Below, in pieces: positions 29,280 to 40,575 of a stretch of 64,000 nt of DNA. The notes under the pieces are model-generated. The model made no database searches. It saw nothing but the letters and a program-made list of their open reading frames with translations, and was not told where the DNA came from. Where the stretch lies: the NCBI GenBank assembly GCA_039881145.1, contig JAYKKI010000154.1, positions 372,001 through 436,000 of the forward strand, read 5' to 3'. Both the position numbers and the translations under genes were made by a program. The first letter of the stretch is position 1. Each line of letters starts with the position of its first letter. This DNA is from Druceiella hillmani (lineage: Eukaryota > Arthropoda > Insecta > Lepidoptera > Hepialidae).

Positions 29280-29470
29280 CAAGGTGAAGTAAAGTTAAGG
29301 TTAGGTAATTTATGTTTTATTATGTTGGGCTATGTTATATTAGGCTATGTTAGATTAGGTTGTGTTTGGTTTGATTATGTTAAACTAGTTTGTGTTAATT
29401 TAGGTTAAATTAGATTTTGTGATATTCGGTTATATAAGGTTAGATTAGATTAAGTTAGATTGTTTTAGTA
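29280..29470. repeat. Degenerate TTAGGT/TTAGAT tract
   Basis: About 190 bases rich in GGTTAGGT, GTTAGATTAGG, GGTTAGATTAGAT and similar words with a period near 5-10 bases. A shorter relative lies at 27150-27235. This low-complexity form is common in insect genomes and is not a clean (TTAGG)n array. Confidence 0.55.
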
Positions 29471-31645
29471 AAAAGTAACGTAATTTTTTTTTCTTTTTTG
29501 TTCTTAAATTATTTCAGACAGGAAAAAACTGCATGAGTACCATGTATGTTAAATGGGATATGCATTGAGGAGCAAGTTTAAAATTCCACGCCTCTCTACT
29601 GAAATATTTTTGCCTTGGTATTACTCAAAAAAGTATTACAGGAAAAAATTCAAATAAAAGGTATTACAAGAAAAAATTCAATTAAGAATATAATTGTAAA
29701 ACAATATTCAAAAGTATTTTTTCGGGTGAGGAGATTTTCAACTCAAGTTTATTCCCAGTATATTCAATATGGTGATTAACACAACGTTTATTTTTCTACG
29801 CCATTTTTACGCTATCAATACTTTTTTTTGCTCTTTAGCGCTTCAAATCTTTCAAAGCGATGACGGTCAAAATCCATTATTAGAAGTGAGCCTGAAGCAC
29901 ATATTGAAATGTAAGAGATTAATTATACGAGTCAAGATATGGAGGATATTCTGAGGAGTAAAACTGTAATAGAATAGAAATTTGTCCATATATTTGAGAC
30001 TTGACAGAATAATAGCTCAATTCGTAGAAACACTGGTCATTGTCTTTGCGAAGCATTATTCATTTGCAACCCAAAACTTGGTTTGGTTTCTCTACGTTTT
30101 TATTATCACTGACAACTCGCATGGCAAGAGTAGGAGAGCTGAAAAATGTTTTGAACGAAATAGTATTACACATTACTTGAATTTGACTCGATCTGTTTTT
30201 GTAATGCTATATTTAATAAAGGTAGCATTACAAAAAAACAATAATAACGAAAATATAAATATAATAACAAAATTAAGGATATGCTGGAAAATTCCTTTAG
30301 CAATAAATAAAACAATGAACACATTCTGAATCTCCTTAATTAAAAAGAGACTATATAAAATAAGGAAAAATTGGTGGCATCTAAAACTAATGTAAATAAC
30401 ATGCTCGCAAATGATATCGCAGATGTTATTAGGAACAAAAAAGCGCTAATTTTAACAAAAATCTTATTTATTGTATAATTTATCACTATAAAATTTTTTG
30501 TTTAGCGTTACGGAATATGTGAACTGAATTTTAACGCCCTTTAAATGACAAGAAAAAAACTATGCAAAACCTCAGATATTATTTCCGAAATAAATTGAAA
30601 GCAGCGACCGAAAATGTGGTTACCGGGATGATTGATGCTCCTCAATATTAAAATCAATTGTTTTGAAATCCTTTTAGTTCGTAAATGTGATGATGGTTTT
30701 TACTTTAGGAAAAATTATGCATGACAAACTTTTGTCGCTGAAGGAAGCTGCAAAATTGTAAAGTGATGGAAAAGGTCATTCGAAGAAATCAGGCAATGTC
30801 CCGGCAAGAGATTTGTTCGTATTAAAATTAAAGTTTTATATCATGTCAGACACCATGAGGATTTGGTCTGTTCCACCAAAAAATATCTATTATTTTTAGG
30901 GTAAATCTGTAATTTTTACTTATGTAATAAAATTGAATTAACAAAAATGTATAAATAAGGTCCTTTCCATTTAACCATTTCGCTTTTAAACCCTTTTCTT
31001 CGGAACAATGTATCAATTCATCATAGCGTAAATGCCCCTAATTTCTTCACGTAATGTTTAAATATTCTGTATTGGAAGTATATATCACGGCATAAGCCTA
31101 GCTGCACTTTACGAAGACACGAAGTATTTTAGATGATTGGAGTACAGACTCGTCCAGAATAGGCAAATGTTCTGTCTACATTTTAAATATCTAAACTATT
31201 TATGAATACTTTTGTACACTGTGATGTTATGATATTTGCACACAATTTTTTACAAGTTAAATGAATTGTATACTAAAGTTTATATACATACAGTAAAATT
31301 AATAGTTAGCAGATAGTATAATTTAAAATGAGTGTAAAATAATATTAAAATTGTTATGCATGATTTTAGAGTTAATTTATAGAGAATAAAATAATACTCA
31401 AAATTTTAATTTGCATATTTTGCTAGTGGAAGTTTGTCTTGTTCTCGATTTCATTTTTGAAGTATAATTATTTTGGACACAATAAGAACCAAAGATCAAA
31501 ATGTTCTTGCAACGGTTTTTACATGACGTCGATACTAAAAAAATTTACTAGAAGGACAGAAAATAGGTACTTAGCTAACAACCGAAAGAAATATATGAAC
31601 ACGATAGAATAAGACAAGAAGTGTTACACATGCATGAAAACAGAC
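29471..31645. other. AT-rich stretch without recognisable gene
   Basis: The longest ORF here (29982-30329, 115 codons, plus strand) gives a peptide I do not recognise, with an Asn-rich tail that looks like translated repeat. A 26 bp imperfect direct repeat (GTATTACAGGAAAAAATTCA-type) occurs at 29633-29686. No element ends are visible. Confidence 0.5.
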
Positions 31646-31886
31646 AAAAATGGCGCTCATTACTGCTATGAACTCTTTTGTACGTTATGTGTAGCAAAAG
31701 TAGACTGACAAAATTTTCCGCAAAAATAAATAAAAAAGGCGCTCACTACTGCTATAAACCGTTATATAAATTATGTGTGTCAAAAGTAAACTGCCAAAGT
31801 TTTCCGAGAAAACAAAAATAACGTTCACTATCGCTATCAACTGTTCTGTACGTTATGTGTATCAAAAGTAAATTGTCAATATTATG
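31646..31886. repeat. Three-copy ~83 bp tandem repeat
   Basis: Units start at about 31646, 31733 and 31814. Each contains GGCGCTCA(T/C)TACTGCTAT or a variant, then ATTATGTGT..CAAAAGTA.A.TG. They are roughly 75-80 percent alike by eye, so this is an old duplication. Confidence 0.75.
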
Positions 31887-32524
31887 CTATTTTATTTATC
31901 TATTAATGATTGATATAATATTAATTTGGCGTGTACTTTATCCGTTACAAGACTAACAACACACGTATTAAATTTATTTATAAATTGCTTAAGAATTTAC
32001 ATACATAATTGTCATAAATATAATTTACAACAGGAACTATATATCCTAACTTCCTACAACCGCATTTAAGCGTACTCTGCTACTGACATCGCAACTATTT
32101 TTTTAATTGATAATCGTCTATGCAAATTTATATGAAGATTTTGTGCCAGTATTTTAATTATTCGAAATATTTCAATTATTGAATTGAATCTGAGGAATGT
32201 TTGTGTTATATATTAAATTGTATTATTTTATGTATCTCTGACTGCACAAATTTTTTTTGTCTATTAGAATATTTTCCTATTTCTCTATCTCCCCTCCCCT
32301 CTCTGCCGTAGAAGAACATCGATAAAGAATTTTCACTGCTGTCACGTGTGCGGAATTGCACGCGGTCTTTTTTTCAGTTAAATATCAAATACTGCGTACA
32401 CGGAGAAATACACATAGCAATACATAGAGTCAATAGTTAGAATATGACTATTATAGGTCTTACAAAAAAATATAAATGTGATTCAATTAATTTAAATATT
32501 TCTCTTTTATATTTACATATTTAC
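31887..32524. other. AT-rich stretch without recognisable gene
   Basis: Background sequence between the tandem repeat and the truncated 3' side of the Helitron. A pyrimidine-rich patch (CTCCCCTCCCCTCTCTG) lies at about 32288-32305. Confidence 0.5.
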
Positions 32525-33905
32525 TGTTTAGTTGTTTTATCTTTGGCTATTTGATATACTGCCAAGTCACTGCCTTTGTTTAAATACATACAGACATATT
32601 TTATGGATTTCAATGAATAGCAGTAATCTACGTTTATGTGTGCTTGGAACATTTTGGAAAGCAGTGGGTTATATGTTACTACCCATTGATTATCTATTTC
32701 CAGTTTGTCTCTGGCTCCTATTCATATTTTTGCTGTGAAGCCACCTTTTTTGGGCGATCATTTTCTGTATTTATAATAGCCATCATCTCCGGTTTGTGTG
32801 TAGTTCTAGTATGATTTTGGATTTTTTTTTTACATTTTCCATCATTTAAACATGGCGAATTGGAGTTTATTAGCCCGCATGGTCCATGTATTATGTTTTT
32901 TACAACTATGTCATACAGCTCCAGATCTTCTTGTGGATTGGAATATTCAGCTTGGATGATTTTGTCGATATCCGTGGGATGAATTCTGTCGTGTAACCAT
33001 ATGAGCTTATGTGAGTGAGGCAGTCCTCGTTTTTGTCATTCGATTGTGTACGTCCAGCATCTAAAGATTCCAACGATGAAGTATTTTGCGATGACTTCAA
33101 TAAATCTCATTTGTTTTTGTCGGACAACTCGAGCAATTATGTCGTATCGATCCACGGGGGCTTGTCCGTAGCTTAGTTGTTCTTTGATTTCTAGCCACGA
33201 TGAATTGCACATGAATGTTACGAAAGGGTCAGATCGTCCATATTTTCTTACGTAAATCAGGGCATCTTGAGTGTATTCGTGCATATGTTTTGGACTTCCT
33301 ACGTAAGATGAAGGTAACATTACCACTGTTCCATGTGTGATCGTATCTCCAAGGTTGATGTGTTCTTCCGTGCGTAGTCTCTTCTGATTCATTCTCATGT
33401 AAAGCATTCCTTCTGCTTCTATTTTTACATACATATCTATGAGGAATTGTTGGAATATACGTCGAGTGTTGAGAATGTGTTTATATGTTTCATTGTCTCT
33501 GATCATTAAGCGATAAGCGTAGAACTCCTTGGAAGTGACTTTTTTGTTTTTTTCTACACCTTTTTCAGGTTGAATTTGTTTCACATTAAAATTATATTCG
33601 TCCTCTCCCTGCAGAAATACGAATAGATATTGGAGAGTATCATATGAACGTTTTGTCTCTGCAATGCATTTTAGTCCTTTTCTTTTTCGTTGTACAATTA
33701 TGTCACGGTTTGTGTTTTCTTTGTCCACAAACACAATTCGTCTATTTGAAAAGAATTAAATCAACGTTCACGTTCTCCAGGTGGTGTTTTTTCGGCTCGA
33801 ATTATAAATTTATAGTCATCAAACATCACTCAGCCTAGTTTTGTTTTAAATATGTGAATAAGGTGATTGTATTTGTGTAAGATCCTCTGTACATCTTGTA
33901 TTATT
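32525..33905 (-). pseudogene. Helitron Rep (HUH nuclease) region, broken
   Basis: Reading on the minus strand: QRILHKYNHLIHIFKTKLG, then DDYKFIIRAEKTPPGERER, with stops between. A 232-codon open stretch (33734-33036) follows, containing SYDTLQYLFVFLQGEDEYNF, YRLMIRDNE, GSPKHMHEYTQDALIYVRKYG and DPFVTFMCNSSW, the Helitron-like N domain. The HUH motif GLPHSHKLIWL (His codons within 33009-33017) directly follows a TGA that replaces the usual Trp (33036-33038). Next come HGPCGLINSNSPCLNDGKC and SLKSIKYVCMYLNKGSD (32568-32610), the Rep Tyr region, where the usual Lys before the second Tyr is Met. It ends at about 32525 with no helicase domain. Family proteins bind and nick DNA for rolling-circle transposition; this copy cannot. 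Confidence 0.88.
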
Positions 33906-34186
33906 TTTTATCTCAATCCACTGATGTTTGTGCATTATTAATCAATTTCTATTTCTTCATTTCTGATGAAATATACTTACAGAAATTTACGTTTTTTTGT
34001 TTATTATATTTTTTCGTCAGGTCGTAGTGGAATGCTTCATTTTTTGTATAATTTTGTATGCTTCAACTTTTTATTAGGAAATACACTTAGTACACTTTAA
34101 ACACTTTTTACACTTTATTTTCGTTTTATATTCAGTCACTGTATCAATTTGATTACTCACACTTCATTGTTTTGAGAGTGATAAGA

Positions 34187-34225
34187 AACTGACTTTCGAA
34201 CCCACGACGGATCTTGCTTTATATA
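34187..34225 (-). promoter_or_regulatory. TATA box and initiator of the Helitron
   Basis: On the minus strand TATATAAAG (34225-34217) lies 33-35 bases upstream of the A in TCAGTT (34192-34187, predicted +1 at 34190). This spacing and the TCAGT initiator are typical of arthropod core promoters. The transcript would begin with an A-rich leader rich in AAAGTG words and read toward the Rep region. Confidence 0.5.
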
Positions 34226-34285
34226 CCCATACCAATAGGTACCCTCACGCATACACAAAGGCTTTTAATGGTCCACAATATTACA

Positions 34286-34440
34286 GAACATTCCACAATA
34301 TTCGATAATATTCTGGAACGTTTCACAATGATCTGAGATGTTCCAGAACGTTCCAGACTATTCCTAAACATTCCACAATATCCCATGTTCAGGAATATTG
34401 TGGAATACTCTGGAATATACTAGACTGTTCTAAAAATGTC
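34286..34440 (-). promoter_or_regulatory. Extended heat-shock-element-like array
   Basis: Alternating GAA and TTC triplets recur at exact 5-base spacing, the binding pattern of heat shock factor trimers. In register A (starts 34286 to 34381, 20 slots) ten slots are exact and eight differ by one base. The best core is TTCCAGAACGTTC at 34341-34353. In register B (34388 to 34438, 11 slots) five are exact and six differ by one base. The array ends about 60 bases upstream of the Helitron TATA box on the minus strand, the layout of hsp70-type promoters. Pattern seen directly; heat response is inferred. Confidence 0.55.
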
Positions 34441-34620
34441 TAGCGGGTGAAACTTCCATCCCTTGAGCACGCCCTTCAAGTAAATTCGGGAACCTTGTTC
34501 AGGGATGGGGGATAGAGGGCTACCACACCATATAACTTCCTCGATCGTACAGGGACTCGTTTCTGAGTTTTAGCGGCACGAACATTGTACACTTACTTTT
34601 ATAATATATTTTAGTTACAA

Positions 34621-34920
34621 TGTACCAACTTTTACGTCTGCTGACGTAAAGCCTCTCGGTAGAAGCACTCGTCACGGACAGGCCAGAAGACCATTATTAC
34701 TTCAGTGCTGCTTACGACGATACATAAGACAGTGACCGATTGTTGATCATGTATTTTGCTTCTACAAGCAGAGTGACAAGGACAACTTAGGTTTTTGTAA
34801 TATCTAGATGTTAGCTTTGAATTTTAGTTAACTTAGCTTTTTGAAAAATTAAATTATTTCATCGATTTTAACAGAAAAGTGTGCGGTTAATTTTATTTTA
34901 TACCAAAATCTCTCTTTACA
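34621..34920. mobile_element. Possible solo LTR
   Basis: A 300-base block begins TGTACCAACTTTTACG and ends CTCTCTTTACA, the TG...CA form of LTRs. Its GC-richer first half contrasts with the surroundings and contains TTTACGTC-TGCT-GACGTAAA (34630-34649, 8 bp stem). No target-site duplication was found and no internal retrotransposon sequence is present, so this may simply be an unidentified repeat. Confidence 0.22.
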
Positions 34921-36651
34921 TTGTTTCCCTCCCTACATAGGGAAGAATAGCTATAATTATTGAAATTGATATAAAATTTCATAAAACAATTAAAAATGTT
35001 ACCTTTACTTTGATTTTTCTTCAACAATTTTTTCATCGTCAAATTGAAAGGTTCCTAAATGGTAATATTAGACGAATAGAAATATAATTGTGAAATGTAA
35101 TTTTTAAATTATCTTGATAACCACTTGCAACAGTTAATTATTAGTTACAGAAACAAAAGATTTTATGAGTAATTTTTCACTTCATGGTTAAATTTCTAAT
35201 TAATAATGGTTAGAATAGTCCGTAGATTAAAGTAATTTTATAGTAAATATCCAATTATAGGTAAGTAAGTGTAATTCAGAAATCGTGTAACAATTTAAAG
35301 CATTTTTAAGCGAGTTTCACTTAGTTTAAAAATACTTTAAACACACTTTAATATTTACACTAAAGAATAAGACCCAAGTATTTATTATATAATTTATATA
35401 AGAGAAGAAAAAAAATCATTCGAGCGTTTGAAAAAAAAAACATAAAGAAACTATTTCAATGGAAGCTTGTTCGCTGCTGGCAAAATAAATCAACAAATCC
35501 CATACAGCTGCGTAACTAGCCCTTAACAGAAATAAAAAAGGATATCGCTGTCAACTTTTACGTGGGCACTAAGCAGCATTTAACAAGGATCGCTTCCTTC
35601 TATAATGGACGTTTGTTATATCTGCTCACGTTATGTGCAAAAAAGCTGTAAAGTGGAAAGGATGGATTTTATGGCCAATTTGTGCCCAAAAAAATTTCCA
35701 GTAAACACTTAGCATTCGTCTCAATGCCATAATTTTTAAACTTATAATGCTGTCTGCTATCTTTAAAGTAAAATATGCGTAAAACTTTTTCACTGGAAGC
35801 GTAATTTTTTACCACTTTTTAACATTTAACTTTATTATTCCGACTGAAAATGAAGTATAATTGTACATAAAAATAATAAAATAAAAATAAAGAAAAGAAA
35901 ATATTGCCGGTGTTTGTAGACGGTCAAAGAAAAATTCATTTTGTAAACATTTAAATAAAAGCTCAGAAACCGGTTTACCTTATTTTTTTCCAAAGGACTT
36001 TTAACCTTCATTACCTAGATTTAAAATTAAACTCTAAAATATAACTTATATCATTCAGCGTCATAGAGATGTTTATAAAAATAATATTTTGTCTAGAAGT
36101 AAATGTACACTTTTCTAGGATATATGGGATATTCATAACATATGCTTATCTTTTTTGCTTCCTTTTGATAATTATTCCTATCAGTCTTTTAATAATTATT
36201 CCTATTATCTTATCTGAAAATTCAAATAGACATTCGGAACTAAATTAAAATAACACGTTCATTGAGTACAAGAAGAACTTTCATCACAATTAATAGTGCC
36301 TGTATATCATGTATATCATGTAAATTGTTACAAATATTAGTTACGTTTCTAATTTGTAAATATGTTGTCTATGATATCTTTCATAAAACAAAAATATACT
36401 CTCTTGCCTATAATTCTTTAATCCATTTAGTAAAGTGGATCGAAATAATTTTGCATTGAATTTGTTATCAATTGTTCCTATCTACATTTTTCTATTTTTT
36501 ATATGCATGTTTAAAAATTAAATAGAGGAGACGTACTATTGAATAGGACTGAGATTGATGGTCTGAGGGGATTGATATTTTGACAAATGAGATACAACAC
36601 AATAAATATTAAGTGCACCTACACTAGTGTTTTTATTTTTGCTGAGATTAT

Positions 36652-36658
<7 letters not shown>
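34921..36658. other. AT-rich stretch without recognisable gene
   Basis: Background. A short direct repeat (AATAATTATTCCTAT) recurs at about 36168 and 36190, and GTATATCAT twice at 36302-36320. The 65-codon ORF at 36262-36459 has no recognisable feature. Confidence 0.55.

Positions 36659-36732
<74 letters not shown>
36659..36732. repeat. (AT)n microsatellite
   Basis: Uninterrupted alternating A/T, about 74 bases. Confidence 0.96.
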
Positions 36733-36734
<2 letters not shown>

Positions 36735-39700
36735 CTTAATAGTATTAGGTATTTTTAAACATTTACTGAAAAAATGGTAAATCAATTGTAGTAGCTACCT
36801 AATTTAAATAAAATTATTTCAATTCGAACAAGATACGAAAGCCTTCACGCACGAACCGGACTTGCACTTGCTCGATTTTATGCTTAAATCGCCTTTTTTA
36901 GAGGTCCAGAAAATGCTATATTCTTAAACAAAACGTAAGGAGAACCTTATATATGGTCCACAGATTATTTACGACATTTTTCATAGAACTGTGTCTATTG
37001 TACACCTCTAATATGATTTAAGTTAACCTTAATTAAAAATCACATTGAAAAGCTTAGAAAACTATTAAGAATTTCCGTTGCACATATTTGAAATATTTGA
37101 TGGCCTGGTAATTGGAATCACTCACGAGTTTTATGTAAATCTACACGCGTCCTGTCGATGAGCAATTATTTAGTAAAGTTTTTGTGTTTAAAAAGTGTAT
37201 CGGAAGGTATATTTAAATGTAATAAAATTTATATCTTGGGTAGAATTGTCCCATGTATATAAATAAATTTAAATATGAAACATAATCCAGAGTTCATCCT
37301 TTACAGGATGTTGGGCAATTGATACATCAAGAATTTTTCGATTTTTTTTCTGATAAGACGAAAATAATTCATAATAATTGAATTGAATCTTTATGAAACC
37401 ACGAATTTATTTATTAAAATTTAAATAGCAAAACAAGTTCAATGACAACGAAATATTCAGTTCTAATCTTCACTAATATAAATATAATGATGTAGCTATT
37501 GTTTTTTTTATGTTTTCAGTTTTATCAAATTATTAAAATAATAACTTAAAACGGTACATAAAAATGCTGGGGAGGTATGAAAAAAAATTAAAGTCAAAAC
37601 TTGGTGAGATATGCGCTTCTAAAATCTGTTCTCCTTCTCTAACTTTTCAATTAAAGTGTTTCAAATTCTAAAAAAATTAATGTTTTTAAATTCTAAAAAA
37701 TAAGTGTTTTAATTTCTAAAAAATAAGGAATTGAAAATATATTCTCAACAAAAATATTTTCAACGAAATGGTTTGAATGGTTTGTGTAGATTTTACGATA
37801 TTTTGGGTTATAACCATCCAGTAACTTTGTTTTTTACCGTGTCTTTGAAAAATACAAATTTATAAGTTGAATATTATTCAATGCTACGAAACCCTTTTTC
37901 CACGTTTCCCACTCACAACTGGTCAGTTTTTTAGTGATTAATGTCTTAATTTGTTTCATATACTTCGTACACAAATTATTAACTATTTTTATTGTGTGGC
38001 GGAGAAGGTAGTAAAAAAATTGTGTTGGCACTAAATAATAAACCTTATTCCATGTTCCAAGAACGTATAATTAAATTCTTCAATTTACGCAATTTACACA
38101 GTTTGACAGCGAGAATCTTCCAAAATATTTGTTTGTGGTTAAGTAAAAAATTGGGCAGCAGTATTTTTGGATGAATCTACTTTGTTCTTCTTAGTTAATT
38201 TTAAATTATGTTTATTTTTTAATATTTTTTCGTGTAATTTCAATATTATGCAGCATTTACCTTCGTATTCAAGGGCGTATAAGTCAGTTAACATGAGCGG
38301 GATTTAAATATCTTCAGTTAGTACAAAATATTTAAAAATTAATGAGATATATGAGTTCATGAGATATATGGAGTATCATTAGGAAATAATATTAAGTTAA
38401 CAGCAATGGTAAAGACACTAAGTTTGTCGATATGTTATGGTACTTAAATAACGTCTCAAAAATCTCCTACATTTCCTCGTTGTCAATCTTTTGATCTGTT
38501 ACGGTAGTTGTTTTCCGGAACGATTGGTCATTTAATTTAAATTTGAATTTCCCAACATTACGACATGGATGTGTTCCACTGATGTATAGCTAGTTTTCGA
38601 TGAACGTACTGTTCTGAATTAGGGTAACTGAGGATAAATATCTAAGGGCATTCAAATTATTTATAATTTTCTTAAATTTCTATGCAAACATTAATTTTAA
38701 CCCCAATCCTATTAAGGTATTTAAATTTTCTAACTGAAAGAACTTTGAAGTAAGTTTTTACGATTACATAATATACTAGTTTTGATTGATTTAGACTACA
38801 TATCATAAAACCTTGATGAAAAAGAATGTATGTAACTGTATTGTGTAAAATTTTAGTATATCATTCAAATGTTTACAATTTGGGTGCTTTTGGACCTGAT
38901 TTGTAAAGAAGGTTATATATATTTTTTTTATTTTTTAGAGGAAAATTAAGTAATATGTGAATAACTTGATAAAAAGAAAATAAAGAATCTTTAGGCTAAT
39001 AATATTTTTTGTTTCACCAAGAATCTAAAGTAGGCCAAAAGTGTCCTATTCTATATTTATTTAAAATATTAACTTCAAGAGCTCTTTTTTGGTTCCTTAC
39101 TTTTTTTATTTACTGATGCCACTGGGCAAATTTTCATTAAATATTAATTAGAGAAAAAATCTTTATTTTCCCCATCAAAACCAAATATAACCATTTGTTG
39201 CAATGAAAGAAAAAGCCGGAAAATGTACTTAAGCCCGATGTTCAAAGAGAAACTCTTTTATAAGAAAAATTTCAAATTTCTCATGAGATTTCCGTAAACA
39301 CTCAAGTTTTACTTTATATCCATTTTTGAACAATATTTCTATGCTATCTTAAAAAATTTTAGAGTTCTATACATATAAGGTGCTTATTAAAACTGATTTA
39401 TTTTCAAACAACAGTTATAAGACTGTTGAGAGTTATTTAAGAAAAATAATTTAATTTTCTCTCGTCATTCTGGTGAATTTTATGCATAAAGTGATTCATA
39501 AACATAAATTGTTAATAACTAAATATCATTCTGATGGAAATATATAAGAAACTTAAATAAAAAATTAATATGACTATTTTCAATTTCTATCGGGAAAGTA
39601 TGATAAAATGTCTAAGTTAAAAAGGTGAAATTTTTGATGAATTATTTTTAAGAATTTAATACTTATTTTCTGTGTATTTTGATGATTATGTATCAAGATT

Positions 39701-40472
39701 ATTTAGAATAAATAGAGGCGTGAAAAAAATTTATAAGGTAGATTGGTTAGAAATGTGCTATATTAATTTTCTGTCCTATACTTACCCTTAGTACCTTAGA
39801 ATATAGCTGAATGAAATTGACTTACCACTTGACACTTTGATATATATAAACTAATGCCATTGAAATTGTCTTCCGTCACGCATTTTATGGCCACATTATA
39901 AATATTGTTTAATACAATATAAAAGTAGAATTTCAAATTAATTACGCAATAAACCCGTGGACTTTTTGATGAATTGATTTGAAGTAAGCTCGAAATATAC
40001 AAGGAAAAGAAATATTTGAGTTGGTAAGAACGTTAATTGATACTCAAAATTTAGATATTTTAGGGTATTGTATCTCAAGGAGAAAAAATGAAACACTTGT
40101 ATGATAACTCACGTATCCATCAGTTTATTTGTCTATAGATTGTTGTGACTGTCTTTCTCAGAACAAACGAAGTGGCATATATGTCAATAATTGTTACCGC
40201 TCACAAATATTTGGATCAATTTTTGTATTGATTCCGTTATTCGGAAATAGAAATACTTATTTTTGAAAGATTAATTCTGTTAAATCGTATATTTCCTTAC
40301 ACTTACATCAAATTCAAGAAAATTTATTATTCGATCGTCTTCATTCATACGTATATTCCTACAACTATATCAATTAACCTATACACAAAGCTAATTTCAG
40401 CATTAACAGCATTTTGTACTAAGAAATATTGCTTAATTTTTATTTAGTTATTGCTTTTATTGCTATACCTGG
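36733..40472. other. AT-rich stretch without recognisable gene
   Basis: No gene or element recognised. Includes a three-copy ~24 bp tandem repeat at 37656-37727 (TTTTAAATTCTAAAAAATAA-type) and a repeated ATGAGATATATG at about 38341-38372. Confidence 0.55.
37656..37727. repeat. ~24 bp tandem repeat, three copies
   Basis: Units starting near 37656, 37681 and 37704 each read (G)TGTTT..AATTCTAAAAAA.TAA with small differences. Confidence 0.75.
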
Positions 40473-40513
<41 letters not shown>

Positions 40514-40524
40514 TATTTATATAC

Positions 40525-40562
<38 letters not shown>

Positions 40563-40575
40563 TTTTTTTTTTTTT
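40473..40575. repeat. (TA)n microsatellite ending in oligo(T)
   Basis: Alternating A/T with several TATGTATA and TTTATA variants, followed by 14 T residues (40562-40575). Confidence 0.95.

Larger units (their letters stand above)
32525..34608 (-). mobile_element. Helitron, 5' part with promoter and Rep domain, 3'-truncated
   Basis: On the minus strand the element runs from a 5' end near 34608 (ATATTATAAAAGTAAGTGTAC, then GTTCGTGCCGCTAAAACTCAGAAACG, a typical insect Helitron subterminal block). A 5' region with a heat-shock-element-like array, TATA box and initiator follows, then the Rep coding region. It ends near 32525 within the Rep domain; the helicase domain and 3' hairpin are missing. 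The initial TC appears mutated, so the 5' boundary is approximate. It belongs to a different family from the Helitron at 17521. Confidence 0.7.

Noticed and set aside
29982..30329. 115-codon plus-strand ORF
   Set aside because: No recognisable family, an Asn-rich tail derived from AT-rich repeat, and no splice or promoter context.
34192..34215. tRNA-like B box GGGTTCGAAA on the minus strand
   Set aside because: No A box or cloverleaf partner at the right distance; it lies between TATA box and initiator of the Helitron promoter.
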